DNA of 64,000 bases from Streptomyces piniterrae (GCF_005048155.1 NZ_SUMB01000003.1:248001-312000), one strand, 5' to 3'. Shown: positions 43,222 through 52,527, counted from the first letter of the stretch. A program made the numbers and translations. Notes: a model not told the origin generated them from the letters alone.

Positions 43222-44322
43222 GTGCAGGGGGAGGGAAGCGGGTTCGAAGAGGGGGGCGGAACAAGTGGCGGAGCGGCTGTGCACACGCGGGTCGGCAGGG
43301 AGCGCTTCGGTGCGCTGGACGACGGCACGCCCGTCGACCGCTGGATCCTGGAGTCGGACGGGCTGCGGGTCCGCGTCCTGACGTACGGCGGGATCGTCCA
43401 GACGATCGAGACCCCGGACCGGGACGGAAAGTTTGGGCACGTGGCGCTGGGGTTCGCCGGTCTCGGGTCGTATGTGGCGCACGGCGGCTCGTACTTCGGC
43501 GCGCTGGTCGGGCGGTACGCCAACCGGATCGCGGGCGCGGCCTTCGCGCTGGACGGCCGGTCGTACGCCCTGCCGCCGAACGACGGGCAGCACAGTCTGC
43601 ACGGCGGCGCGCGAGGCTTCTCCCGGGTGGTGTGGGACGCCCGGCCCCTCGCGAACGGCGTGGAGCTGCGGCGGGTCAGCCCGGACGGTGAGGAGGGCTT
43701 CCCCGGCGCCCTGGACGTACGCGTCAGCTACACCCTCGCCCCGGGCGGCACGCTGCGCGTCGTCCACCGCGCGCACACCGATGCCCCGACCGTCGTCAAC
43801 CTGACCAACCACAGCTACCTCAACCTCGGGGGCGAGGACAGCGGCAGCGCCACCGGCCATCTGCTGCGGCTGGCGGCGTCCCGCTACACGCCCGTCGACG
43901 GCACCGGCATCCCGGTGCCCGGCGCGCCCGCCGATGTCACCGGCACCCGCTTCGACTTCCGTGAGCCGCGCCCGGTGGACCGCCCCTACGACCACAACTT
44001 CGCGCTCGACGGCGGGGTGACGGAGACTCCGCGCACGGTCGCGGAGCTGTACGACCCGCGTTCCGGCCGCGCGCTGGAGCTGTCCACCACGGAACCCGGC
44101 ATCCAGCTCTACACCGCCGACCATCTCGACGGGACCCTGACCGGCACCTCAGGGGTCCGCTACGGCCCGACCGCCGGTATCGCCCTGGAGACCCAGCACT
44201 TCCCCGACTCCCCCAACCGCCCGGACTTCCCGAGCACGGCCCTCGCCCCCGGTGAGACCTACCGTTCGGAGAGCGTCTACCGCTTCTCGGTACGTGGGGC
44301 GTCCCCTAGGGGACCGGCGTGA
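43222..44322 (+). CDS. galM: Aldose 1-epimerase
   Basis: A 366-residue mutarotase that interconverts alpha and beta anomers of galactose or glucose. Key residues are visible: Arg in VGRYANRIAGA, His in GQHSLHGG, the catalytic-type His in NLTNHSYLNLGG, DHNFALD, and the general base Glu in GIALETQHFPDSP. No signal peptide is seen. GTG 43222 follows AAGGAG; GTG 43216, overlapping the previous stop, is an alternative. Two perfect 14-bp palindromes flank its stop codon. Confidence 0.88.
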   Translation: MQGEGSGFEEGGGTSGGAAVHTRVGRERFGALDDGTPVDRWILESDGLRVRVLTYGGIVQTIETPDRDGKFGHVALGFAGLGSYVAHGGSYFGALVGRYANRIAGAAFALDGRSYALPPNDGQHSLHGGARGFSRVVWDARPLANGVELRRVSPDGEEGFPGALDVRVSYTLAPGGTLRVVHRAHTDAPTVVNLTNHSYLNLGGEDSGSATGHLLRLAASRYTPVDGTGIPVPGAPADVTGTRFDFREPRPVDRPYDHNFALDGGVTETPRTVAELYDPRSGRALELSTTEPGIQLYTADHLDGTLTGTSGVRYGPTAGIALETQHFPDSPNRPDFPSTALAPGETYRSESVYRFSVRGASPRGPA

Positions 44323-44342
44323 GGTCCCCTAGGGGACCGGCG
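44301..44342. repeat. Direct repeat of a perfect palindrome across the galM stop codon
   Basis: GTCCCCTAGGGGACCGGCG occurs at 44301-44319 and at 44324-44342. Each copy contains the perfect 14-bp palindrome GTCCCCTAGGGGAC with a CTAG centre. The first is the end of the galM coding region and the second is downstream of its TGA (44320-44322). A hairpin or a binding site is possible. Confidence 0.93.
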
Positions 44343-44439
44343 GGAGAAAGTCATACCCGCCGGTGACGACCTCGGCCGACCGGGGCTGGAGAATGGGTGG
44401 TGACCAGCAACTTTGCCTGTTACGGGGAGACACCACACC

Positions 44440-45150
44440 ATGGCTCGCGCCGCCCGCTTCCGCGCTTCTCATCTCGCCCTGTCCTGCGGGGCGTTGTCGG
44501 TACTGCTGACCGGTTGTTCCGGTTTCGGCCCGACCGAGAAGGCGGAGCGTACGTACACCGTCGACGGCAAGGTCACGGCCCTGTCGGCGACCACGCACGG
44601 CGGGAACATCGAGATCGTGCCGATAGCCGGTGGCGGCTCGGTCAAGGTGACGGAGAAGTACGAGTACAACGACGACAACAAGCCGACTCCCGAGCATTCG
44701 CTCAAGGACGGCCGGCTGACGCTGACCGCCGACGACGAGTGCGACGGCTTCGGGAAGCAGTGCTCGGTGGCCTACAAGGTGCTGCTGCCGCGTGACGCCT
44801 CCGTCGATCTGCACACCAGCGGTGGGGACATCACGGTCCGCGGCACCTCGGGCACGATCGCCGCGGAGACCAGCGGCGGCGACATCACCGTCAAGGACTC
44901 CGCCGCCCGCAAGGCGGAGGTGGAGACCAGCGGCGGGAATGTGGACGTCGCCCTGAGCCGGGTGCCCGACGAGGTGTCGGGGAACACCAGCGGAGGCGAT
45001 GTCACCATCCGCCTCCCCAAGGGCACCTACGCGGTGGACGCCTCGACGAGCGGCGGCGACCGCACGGTCTCCGTCAAGACGGACAAGAGCTCCTCGCACA
45101 AGGTGACGGCGGAGACGAGCGGCGGTGATGTGTCGGTGCTGAATTCCTGA
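44440..45150 (+). CDS. DUF4097-type lipoprotein with repeated TSGGD strands
   Basis: A 236-residue lipoprotein. The signal peptide ends in the lipobox VLLTGC. The mature part is a single-stranded beta-helix-like domain made of repeats built on TSGGDI/V (about seven turns between 44810 and 45140), typical of the DUF4097 putative adhesin family. A DDECDGFGKQCSV loop gives a possible disulphide. The role is unknown; such proteins often lie near envelope-stress genes. GGGGAGAC precedes ATG 44440. It is convergent with the GH3 gene, 17 bp away. Confidence 0.82.
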   Translation: MARAARFRASHLALSCGALSVLLTGCSGFGPTEKAERTYTVDGKVTALSATTHGGNIEIVPIAGGGSVKVTEKYEYNDDNKPTPEHSLKDGRLTLTADDECDGFGKQCSVAYKVLLPRDASVDLHTSGGDITVRGTSGTIAAETSGGDITVKDSAARKAEVETSGGNVDVALSRVPDEVSGNTSGGDVTIRLPKGTYAVDASTSGGDRTVSVKTDKSSSHKVTAETSGGDVSVLNS

Positions 45151-45167
45151 TCCCTGCCGGCGAGGGT

Positions 45168-47747
45168 TCAGTGGACGGTGATCTCCGTGGCCAGCCGGCG
45201 GTCGTCGATGCTGTGCGCCGCTTCGACGGTGTAGACGCCCTCGATCCGGCGTCGGCGGCCCGCCGCCTCGTCCCAGATCTCGAAGGCGCGGTCCGGCAGC
45301 GGGATCTCGGTCTCCGCGGTCTCGCCCGGACCGGCCTCGACGGCGGCGAAGCCGGCCAGCCAGCGGGCCGGCCGCTCGACCGCTTCGCCGGTGGCGGCGT
45401 CCCGGGGCGCCAGGTAGATCTGCACGACCTCGCGCCCCGGCCGTGCCCCGGTGTTGCGGAGCCGGATCCGGACCGAGCCTGGGGTGGCGTGCAGTGACTC
45501 GTACGTCCAGTCGGTGTAGCCGAGGCCGTGGCCGAAGGCGTACGCGGGAGCCGGGGTGCCGGGCCGCTGCCAGGCGCGGTAGCCGATGAACAGCCCCTCG
45601 GAGTAAGGGAGTTCACCGTCGGCGGGGGTCACGCGGGTGACCGGGGCGTCCGCGAGGCGGGCCGGCCAGGTGGTGGGCAGCCGGCCGCCCGGTTCGTGCG
45701 TGCCGAGCAGCACGTCCGCCAGCGCCGCGCCGGCCTCCTGTCCGGCGAACCAGCTCAGCAGCACGGCCGGGACCCTCTCGCGCCAGGGGAGTTCCACCGG
45801 GGAGCCGGAGTTGACGACCACGAGGGTGTGCGGGTTGGCGGCCGCGACCCGGGTGACCAGTTCGTCCTGGCGGCCCGGCAGCCTGAGGTCGGTACGGTCG
45901 AAGCCCTCCGACTCGACCTCTTCCGTGGTGGCGACGACGACGATCGCGACATCTGCGCCGGCCGCCGCGCGGACCGCCTCCTCGATCTCCGCGTCGGGGT
46001 CGCGCTGCGGTTCGCTGTGCCCCAGGGCGAAGCTCAGCGCGCTCATCCCGTCGCCGACGCCCAGGGCGAGCGGCACGAACCGCAGCGTCACCGCGACCTC
46101 CTCACCTGCCGTCAGCTCCGCCGTCACCCGCCGCTCGACGGGGTTCATCAGCGCCTCGAACGGGTCGCCGCCGTCCGGCGCGCAGCGGCCGTCGAAGAGG
46201 ACCGCGCCACCGACGGTGAGCCGCAGATCGCCGGTGCCGGAGACGGCGAAGGTGTGGCTGCCGGTGACCTGGGGGGTGAAGCCGCCGGCCAGCTCGACGG
46301 CGGCGAGGTTGTGCCGGGTGACGCCGTCGGGGAAGCCGCCCACCGCCAGCACCTTGCCGTCGAACTGCGGTGCGTCGGCGAGGAGTCGGCCGTCGGCGGC
46401 GAGGTAGCGGGCGCGCAGGGTGAAGCCGGTGCGGGCGTGCGGGACCCGGGTGCGGGGGTCGGCGCCGACCGCGAAGGCGACCTCGACGTCATCGGGCAGC
46501 GCGGCGCGCAGGCCCGCCAACGGGGAGACGATCTTCTCGGGGAAGACGGTGGCCGAGCCGCCGCCGAGCACCCGGGCATCACGGGCCGCCGCTCCGATGA
46601 CGGCGACCTTGTGGATCCTCGCGGCGTCGATCGGCAGCACCCGCCGAGCGACGCCCACCGGCTCGTTCCGCAGCAGTACGAAGGACTGCCGGGCGAGTTC
46701 GCGGGCCACCGCCCGGCCGTCGATCCCGGAGGGGACGTCCGCCGGGTCCACCGCGGCCGGCACCCCCGCCAGGCATCCCGTACGGGCGGCGAGCAGCAGC
46801 ACCCGGCGCACCGCGTCGTCCACCTCGGACTCGGTGACCTCGCCCGCGCGCACGGCCGCGGCGAGCGGAGCGCCGAAGACCGTACGGGGACCCGGCATCG
46901 CCACGTCCAGGCCGCCGCGGAGCGCGCGCACCGTGTCGCGGGCCGCCGTCCAGTCGGAGACGTTGCAGCCGTCGAAGCCCCATTCGCCGCGCAGGACTTC
47001 GTTGACGAGATGGTGGTGCTCGGTCATCGTCGAGCCGTTGACCTGGTTGTACGCGGTCATGATGCCCCAGGGGCGGGCGTTTTCCACGATGTGCTCGAAG
47101 GGCGCGAGGTAGAGCTCGCGCAGCGCGCGCGGGGCGATGCGGTTGTTGACGGTGAGCCGGTCCGTCTCGGCGTCGTTGCCCACGAAGTGCTTGACCGTCG
47201 TAGCGACGCCGCCCTCCTGCACACCGCGGACGTAGCCGGCGCCGATGGCACCGGTCAGCAGCGGATCCTCCGAATAGCACTCGAAGTGGCGGCCGCCGAG
47301 GGGCGAACGGTGCAGATTGACGGTTGGCGCGAGCAGAACGTGGACGCCCTTGCGGCGGGCCTCCTGGGCGAGGAGATGTCCGGCGCGACGGGCCAGCTCC
47401 GGGTCCCAGGTGGCGGCCAGTGCCGTGGGGCTGGGCAGTGCGACGGAGGGATCCTCGGCGCTCCACTTCTGCCCGCGCACACCGATCGGCCCGTCCGACA
47501 TCACGAGCGACCGCAGCCCGATCCCGGGAACGGCCGGCAGCGTCCACATGTCCTGACCGGACAGCAGCAGGGCCTTGGTGTCGAGATCGAGGGCGGCGAG
47601 CGCCTCGGACACGGCCGCGGTGTGGTCGGTGGCGTCGGCGGGGCGGATGGCCTCCGCGGATCCGGTGGCTCCAGTGGCTCCGGTGGATCTGTCGGACCCG
47701 GCGGATCTGGCGGAGTGGGCGTGGCGTTCGTCGGCCGTGGAGGTCAT
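45168..47747 (-). CDS. Glycoside hydrolase family 3 beta-glycosidase with PA14 insert
   Basis: An 859-residue glycosidase without a signal peptide, so intracellular. After a low-complexity Thr/Ser/Gly start, the GH3 barrel holds SDGPIGVRGQ, GRHFECYSEDP, VKHFVGNDAE and the nucleophile Asp265 in CNVSDWTAARD. The second domain includes the Glu-rich VVATTEEVESEGFDR that supplies the acid/base, interrupted by a PA14-like carbohydrate-binding insert (about residues 400-530, around GSHTFAVSGTGDLRLTVGG). A fibronectin III-like domain ends the chain. This arrangement matches bacterial beta-glucosidase/xylosidase enzymes. AGGGAG precedes ATG 47747. A divergent TetR gene may regulate it. Confidence 0.92.
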   Translation of the reverse strand: MTSTADERHAHSARSAGSDRSTGATGATGSAEAIRPADATDHTAAVSEALAALDLDTKALLLSGQDMWTLPAVPGIGLRSLVMSDGPIGVRGQKWSAEDPSVALPSPTALAATWDPELARRAGHLLAQEARRKGVHVLLAPTVNLHRSPLGGRHFECYSEDPLLTGAIGAGYVRGVQEGGVATTVKHFVGNDAETDRLTVNNRIAPRALRELYLAPFEHIVENARPWGIMTAYNQVNGSTMTEHHHLVNEVLRGEWGFDGCNVSDWTAARDTVRALRGGLDVAMPGPRTVFGAPLAAAVRAGEVTESEVDDAVRRVLLLAARTGCLAGVPAAVDPADVPSGIDGRAVARELARQSFVLLRNEPVGVARRVLPIDAARIHKVAVIGAAARDARVLGGGSATVFPEKIVSPLAGLRAALPDDVEVAFAVGADPRTRVPHARTGFTLRARYLAADGRLLADAPQFDGKVLAVGGFPDGVTRHNLAAVELAGGFTPQVTGSHTFAVSGTGDLRLTVGGAVLFDGRCAPDGGDPFEALMNPVERRVTAELTAGEEVAVTLRFVPLALGVGDGMSALSFALGHSEPQRDPDAEIEEAVRAAAGADVAIVVVATTEEVESEGFDRTDLRLPGRQDELVTRVAAANPHTLVVVNSGSPVELPWRERVPAVLLSWFAGQEAGAALADVLLGTHEPGGRLPTTWPARLADAPVTRVTPADGELPYSEGLFIGYRAWQRPGTPAPAYAFGHGLGYTDWTYESLHATPGSVRIRLRNTGARPGREVVQIYLAPRDAATGEAVERPARWLAGFAAVEAGPGETAETEIPLPDRAFEIWDEAAGRRRRIEGVYTVEAAHSIDDRRLATEITVH

Positions 47748-47887
47748 GCGGCGCTCCCTGAGTGGACGTGTGGTCCCATGGCCTGAATTGATACCCGCGC
47801 GCCGTGCGAGCGGTAGGAGATGTTGCCATTCCGTTATCCCGGTGCCTGGGGGATCTCAGGGAATCCGCCGAGGGTTACGCTCGCCGG

Positions 47888-48568
47888 GTGAACGCGAGAG
47901 ACCCGTTGGCCGCACGAGATCAGGACACTCCCCGCACCGGCGCCCGGCCGGGTGCGCGGCGGGGCGGCGGCGGGCGGGAGGCCCAGCGCGCGGAGCGGCG
48001 ATCGGCCATCCTGGAGGCCGCCATGGAGCTGATATCCGAGCGCGGCTACCGACGCACTTCCCTGGCCGCCGTCGCCGAGCGCGCCGGGCTGACCCAGCAG
48101 GGGCTGCTGCACCACTTCCCCACGAAGGAACTGCTGCTGGTCGGCGTCCTGGAGGCCCGCGACCGCTGGGACCTCGCCTCCGCGGCGGCGTACTCGGGCG
48201 CGTCGAGCACCGACACCCTCGCCCAGCTCGTCGACTACAACGCCACCCGCCCCGCCATCGTGCAGACGTACACGGTCCTGTCCGCCGACAGCGTCACCGA
48301 GGACCACCCCGCCCGGGACTTCTTCGAGTCCCGCTTCCGCACCGTACGGGAATCGATGGCCGCCGCCCTCCGGGCCGAGTTCGGCGACACGCTGCCCGGC
48401 GGGCTGACGCCGGATCAGGCGGCCCCCCTCATGGTCGCGGTCATGGATGGGCTCCAGCTGCAGTGGCTGCTGGACCCGGAGAAAGTCGACATGCCGGCGT
48501 CGTTCCGGGACTTCCTGGCGCTGCTCGGGCGGGACGCCGGGCAGGATGACGGCCGGGAGACTCCGTAG
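47888..48568 (+). CDS. TetR-family regulator, possibly of the GH3 glycosidase
   Basis: A 226-residue TetR protein. After an Arg/Gly-rich arm, the HTH is SAILEAAMELISERGYRRTSL with LTQQGLLHHFPTKELLL; the C-terminal domain is of the TetR_C_6-like type (FFESRFRTVRESMAAALRAE ... MDGLQLQWLLDPEKVDM). Related regulators are linked to sugar-hydrolase genes in actinomycetes. GTG 47888 is preceded at 6 nt by TACGCT, so it is probably leaderless. It is divergent from the GH3 gene across 140 bp. Confidence 0.87.
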   Translation: MNARDPLAARDQDTPRTGARPGARRGGGGREAQRAERRSAILEAAMELISERGYRRTSLAAVAERAGLTQQGLLHHFPTKELLLVGVLEARDRWDLASAAAYSGASSTDTLAQLVDYNATRPAIVQTYTVLSADSVTEDHPARDFFESRFRTVRESMAAALRAEFGDTLPGGLTPDQAAPLMVAVMDGLQLQWLLDPEKVDMPASFRDFLALLGRDAGQDDGRETP

Positions 48569-48623
48569 GCGCCCGGACAGCTGCCCCTACCGTCCCTGGG
48601 CGCACACCCGCTTTACTCACCCC

Positions 48624-49913
48624 ATGAGACACATACGTACCACGTTGGGCGCGCTCGGCGTCGCGCTGATCGCCGCGGTCCCCCTGTCCCTGACGGCTCC
48701 GGTCGCGGCCACGGCAGCGCCCGGTGACACGCCCGCCGCCACGGTGGAGGAGGGGCGGCTGACGCAGGCCGCGCCCCAGGAGATCCTGCGGCGCAGCGGA
48801 TTCGACGTGTGGGAGAGGGAGTTCGCCCGCGGGCTGGCGGAGGTGACGACCTACCCGGAGGCGAAGCGGTATGTCGCGCACGAGGGGCGTGCCCTGTGGC
48901 GGCGGGCCGTGGACCGGGCGCAGGGGCGCGGGCCCGAGGGCGGCGATCTGAGCCGGGACGACGACCGGCCGCTTTACTGGGCGCGGCTGGGGATGACCAA
49001 GGAACTGCGGGACTGGCGGCCGGAATTCGGGCCGACGGAGTCCCAGAAGGAAGCCCTTCTCGGGCTGTTGGAGCGGACGTCGCGCGGTCAGGATTCGATC
49101 GAGCTGCCCGCCGGGAAGCACGTGGTCCGGATCGTCGTGACCGGCTTCGACCCGTTCCAGCTGGACGCGGACGTGCGGCGCAGCAACCCCTCGGGGGCGG
49201 CGGCACTCGCGCTGGACGGGACGACGGTGCGCACCGCGTCGGGGCGGCCGGCCCGGATCGAGACGGTGGTCTTCCCGGTGCGGTGGGCGGACTTCGCGGC
49301 GGGGACGGTGGAGCGGACGCTGCTGCCGCACTTCCGGCAGGGGGCCCGGCAGGTGGACCTGTTCACCACCGTCAGCCAGGGGCGGCCCGGACGGTTCGAC
49401 GTCGAGCGGACCAACGGGGCCTGGCGGGGCGGCTATCCGGACAACGCGCGCGAGTCCAGGACCGAGACCGTGCCGATTCCGGACGGGGTGCCGACCGTGC
49501 ACCCGCAGCCGCAGTGGACGACCACCAGCCTGCCGTACGAGCGGATCGTCGCGGCCGGCACGGGTCCGTTCCCGGTGGTCGACCACACCGCGGTCACCGA
49601 GATCCCGGCCGGCGGCACGGACCCTGTCGAGCGGCCGGACGGTCCGACGCCGGGGTCCACGGCCCGTGCGGGGGGCGGCGGCGACTATCTCTCCAACGAG
49701 ATCGCCTACCGGGCGACGCTGCTGCGCGACGCGGTACGGCCACAGATCCCGGGCGGGCATCTGCACACTCCGGTGCTGGCGTTCGGGCCCGGCAACACGG
49801 ATCCGGCCAGCGGCAAGGTCACCGATCCCGTCTTCGTACGGAACCGGGTCCAGATCACCGGGCAGGTGCGGGCGATCGTGACGGTGGCGGCGTCGGAGGT
49901 CGCCCGGGGGTAG
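48624..49913 (+). CDS. Secreted pyroglutamyl-peptidase-like protein lacking the catalytic Cys
   Basis: A 429-residue exported protein with a clear signal peptide (TLGALGVALIAAVPLSLTA, cleavage near ATAAPG). An unknown helical region fills residues 40-160. A peptidase C15 fold follows: VRIVVTGFDPFQ with RRSNPSGAAAL, then VSQGRPGRFDVERTNGAWR (the Glu-containing block), GDYLSNEIAYR and GGHLHTPVLAFGPG (His block). In active pyroglutamyl peptidases the third block reads YLCN; here the Cys is Ser357 (TCC). The insert PGSTARAGGG precedes it. The protein may be inactive, a serine variant, or a binding protein. It lies 55 bp downstream of the TetR gene. Confidence 0.8.
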   Translation: MRHIRTTLGALGVALIAAVPLSLTAPVAATAAPGDTPAATVEEGRLTQAAPQEILRRSGFDVWEREFARGLAEVTTYPEAKRYVAHEGRALWRRAVDRAQGRGPEGGDLSRDDDRPLYWARLGMTKELRDWRPEFGPTESQKEALLGLLERTSRGQDSIELPAGKHVVRIVVTGFDPFQLDADVRRSNPSGAAALALDGTTVRTASGRPARIETVVFPVRWADFAAGTVERTLLPHFRQGARQVDLFTTVSQGRPGRFDVERTNGAWRGGYPDNARESRTETVPIPDGVPTVHPQPQWTTTSLPYERIVAAGTGPFPVVDHTAVTEIPAGGTDPVERPDGPTPGSTARAGGGGDYLSNEIAYRATLLRDAVRPQIPGGHLHTPVLAFGPGNTDPASGKVTDPVFVRNRVQITGQVRAIVTVAASEVARG

Positions 49914-50021
49914 GGCCTGCCCGATGGGTCACGGCCGGGCCCGCGACCCCCACCGACCTGCGCGGGAGGGAGTTATCCACAGGCCCGCACGCGTCGTGGA
50001 CGCGGCAGGCATGATGAACGC

Positions 50022-51425
50022 ATGTTCCTCGCAGCCGCACAGTTCACGCCGGTCCCCCGCGATATCGACGCCAACGCCGCGCGGATGGCCGCGCTCATCA
50101 CCGAGGCCGCCGGGCGCGGCGCCGGCCTGGTGGTCTTCGCCGAACTGGCGCTGTCGCGCTACGACTTGGAGGCGATAGCAGCCGACCCGGAAAGGATGAC
50201 GGTCACGCCCGACGACGCCCGGCTCGCCCCCGTGAGAGAGGCGTGCCGGGCGGCCGGAGTCGGCGCGGTCGTCAACGCCCCGGGGCGCGGCGCCGGAGGG
50301 TCCCGCCCGCATATCTCCTCGTTCGTCTACGGGCCGGACGGCACCCTGCTCACCCGCTACGACAAGCTGCACCTGTCCGGGGCGGAGAACGACCTCTTCG
50401 CCCCGGGCACCACCGACGGCCGCTTCACCCTGGGCGGGATCCGTTTCGCCCTCGCCACCTGTTTCGACAACACGTTTCCCGAGACCCCCGAGCGGGCCGC
50501 CGCGGACGGCTGCCGGGTGTATCTCGCCAGTTCGTTCCACGACAGCCCGGAGCGGTTGACCCTGTACGCGGAGATGGCGCAGAAGCACGGGCTGCACATC
50601 CTGCTGGCGAACGGCACCGGGACCGGTACCGGCGTCGACAACCCCGACCGCCCGGCCTGCGGCCGCAGCAGCGCCTGGCTGCCCACGGGCGAGCTCGTGG
50701 CGACGGCCGGCGACGGGACGGAACTGGCCCCCGGCGGCGGATCGGAGCTGGTGCTGACCGACGTCCGCGACCAGATCACGCTGATGGCGGACCCGGCGGT
50801 GGCCGCGATCCCCGTCCGGGAATGCGCCGAGCCCCTGGTGGACGTACGGACCGCGGCGCCCGGACTCCTCGTCTCCGGGCTGGTGCAGGACGCGCGGGGA
50901 GCCTTCGCGCATCTGCGCCAGGGGACGCTGCGCCGGCTCCTCGCGGCACAGGAGTCGCTGCCGGACGGACTGCGGCTGCAGTTCGTCGAGGGCTACCGGC
51001 CACTGGCCCTCCAGCGGCGCTACTTCGAGGAGTACACCGACGAACTGCGTGCCGCGCACCCCGACTGGACCGCGGCACGCATCCACGAGGCCGCCAGCCG
51101 CTATGTGTCCCCGCCCGACATCGCCCCGCACAGCGCGGGCGGCGCGGTGGACCTCACCCTGGTCACCGCCGACGGAAGCCCGGTCGACATGGGCACGCCG
51201 ATCAACGCCTCACCGGAGGAGAGCGACCGCGCCTGCTACACCGCCGCGCCCGGACTGTCGCCCGCGGCCCGCGCCAACCGCCGGGTGCTGAGCGCGGCGC
51301 TGACCGCGGCGGGCCTGGTCAACTACCCCACCGAGTGGTGGCACTGGTCCTACGGCGACCGCTACTGGGCGCTGGAGACAGGCGCGGCACACGCACTGTA
51401 CGGACCGAAGGAGCCGGCCGGATGA
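50022..51425 (+). CDS. Nitrilase-superfamily amidohydrolase fused to VanX-type D-Ala-D-Ala dipeptidase
   Basis: A 467-residue two-domain protein. Residues 1-265 are a carbon-nitrogen hydrolase with the triad Glu41 (VVFAELALSRYD), Lys115 (YDKLHLSG) and Cys147 (LATCFDNTFPE). Residues about 285-460 are a VanX/DdpX dipeptidase: FVEGYRPLALQRRYFEEY (Arg), the zinc motif APHSAGGAVDLTL (His and Asp) and the EWWHWSYGDRYW motif (Glu and His). Both active sites look complete. No signal peptide is seen, so cytosolic. The pairing suggests breakdown or recycling of amidated cell wall peptides ending in D-Ala-D-Ala. It starts at ATG 50022, 6 nt after CATGAT. No vanRS genes are nearby. Confidence 0.87.
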   Translation: MFLAAAQFTPVPRDIDANAARMAALITEAAGRGAGLVVFAELALSRYDLEAIAADPERMTVTPDDARLAPVREACRAAGVGAVVNAPGRGAGGSRPHISSFVYGPDGTLLTRYDKLHLSGAENDLFAPGTTDGRFTLGGIRFALATCFDNTFPETPERAAADGCRVYLASSFHDSPERLTLYAEMAQKHGLHILLANGTGTGTGVDNPDRPACGRSSAWLPTGELVATAGDGTELAPGGGSELVLTDVRDQITLMADPAVAAIPVRECAEPLVDVRTAAPGLLVSGLVQDARGAFAHLRQGTLRRLLAAQESLPDGLRLQFVEGYRPLALQRRYFEEYTDELRAAHPDWTAARIHEAASRYVSPPDIAPHSAGGAVDLTLVTADGSPVDMGTPINASPEESDRACYTAAPGLSPAARANRRVLSAALTAAGLVNYPTEWWHWSYGDRYWALETGAAHALYGPKEPAG

Positions 51426-51489
51426 GATGCCTCCGCCGGGCGGCGGGAGCCCTGACGGGCCGGGCGCGCAGCCCCGCCGGCGTCCCCGG

Positions 51490-51529
51490 GCGCTCAGTTC
51501 CCCGGCAGGAGCGCTCAGTTGCCCGGCAG
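51490..51529. repeat. Tandem duplication of the rbsK stop region
   Basis: GCGCTCAGTTCCCCGGCAG (51490-51508) and GCGCTCAGTTGCCCGGCAG (51511-51529) differ at one position and have a 21-bp period. The right copy contains the last codons and stop of the minus-strand ribokinase gene. Confidence 0.88.
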
Positions 51530-52423
51530 CTGGTCCAGTTCCTCAAGGGTCGGGTACGACGGCTGGGCGCCCGGCTTCGTGACCGCGGCGGCGCCGACGC
51601 GTACCGCGAACCGTGCGGCTTCGGGGAGGGCGTCGCCGCGGGCCAGGCGGGTGGCGAGGGCCCCGGTGAAGGCGTCCCCCGCGCCGGTGGTGTCCACGGC
51701 CCTGACCTTCACACCCGGGACCTCGTGCGCTCCCGAGGCGTCCAGGACCAGTGCGCCGTCCCCGCCGAGGGTGACGACGACCGAGCGGGCGCCCTTGTCG
51801 CGCAGCGCGTGCGCCCACTCGCCGGGCTTGCCGTCGGTGAGCCCGGACAGCTGCCGCGCCTCGTGCTCGTTGACCACCAACGGGTCGGCGACGGCGAGGA
51901 GTTCGGGCGCCAGGGTCTCGGGCGCCGGGGAGGGGTTGAGGACGACGCGGGTGCCGGCGTCCTCGGCGGTCGCGGCTGCGGCCCGTACGGACTCCATGGG
52001 GATCTCCAGCTGGAGGGAGACCACCGAGGAGGCGGCGATGACGTCCTTCGCCGCGGCCACGTCCCGCGGGGTGAGCGCGGCGTTGGCGCCGGGCGAGACG
52101 ACGATGCTGTTGTCGCCGTCCGGGCTGACGATGATCATCGCGGTGCCGGTGCGGGCCGCTTCGTCCACGATCACCGGCGCCACATCGGTGCCCGCCTCGC
52201 GCTGGGCGCTCAGCAGCAGTTCACCGAACGCATCACCGCCGACCCGCGCCAGCAGCGCGGTGCGCCCGCCGAGCCGGGCCGCGGCGGCCGCCTGGTTGGC
52301 GCCCTTGCCGCCGGCCGACTCGACCAGGTCCGTGCCGAGCACGGTCTCGCCCGCGCCGGGCCGCCGCTCCACCCGCACCGTCAGATCCGCGTTGGCCGAG
52401 CCGACCACCAGGACGTCGTACAT
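51515..52423 (-). CDS. rbsK: Ribokinase
   Basis: A 302-residue PfkB-family kinase that phosphorylates ribose at O5. The motifs are VGSANADLTVRVERRPGAGE, the sugar-binding SAGGKGANQAAAAARLGG, NPSPAPET, and the catalytic DTTGAGDAFTGALATRL with anion hole. ATG 52423 follows GAGAAGG; ATGs at 52435 and 52441 have poorer spacing. It is the last gene of the minus-strand ribose operon, 104 bp after rbsB. Its stop codon region is tandemly duplicated. Confidence 0.92.
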   Translation of the reverse strand: MYDVLVVGSANADLTVRVERRPGAGETVLGTDLVESAGGKGANQAAAAARLGGRTALLARVGGDAFGELLLSAQREAGTDVAPVIVDEAARTGTAMIIVSPDGDNSIVVSPGANAALTPRDVAAAKDVIAASSVVSLQLEIPMESVRAAAATAEDAGTRVVLNPSPAPETLAPELLAVADPLVVNEHEARQLSGLTDGKPGEWAHALRDKGARSVVVTLGGDGALVLDASGAHEVPGVKVRAVDTTGAGDAFTGALATRLARGDALPEAARFAVRVGAAAVTKPGAQPSYPTLEELDQLPGN

Positions 52424-52527
52424 ACGCCTTCTCATCTCCACTGTTCCACTGTCACAGCCGTCGAATGTCGCGCTGTCACAGCCTCGGTTTTCCTCAACCG
52501 CCGGACCGGTTCGGCCGTCGGACTTCT

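Noticed and set aside
50022..51425. Vancomycin-type glycopeptide resistance locus
   Set aside because: Only a VanX-type domain fused to a nitrilase is present; no vanH, vanA-type ligase, vanR or vanS is nearby.
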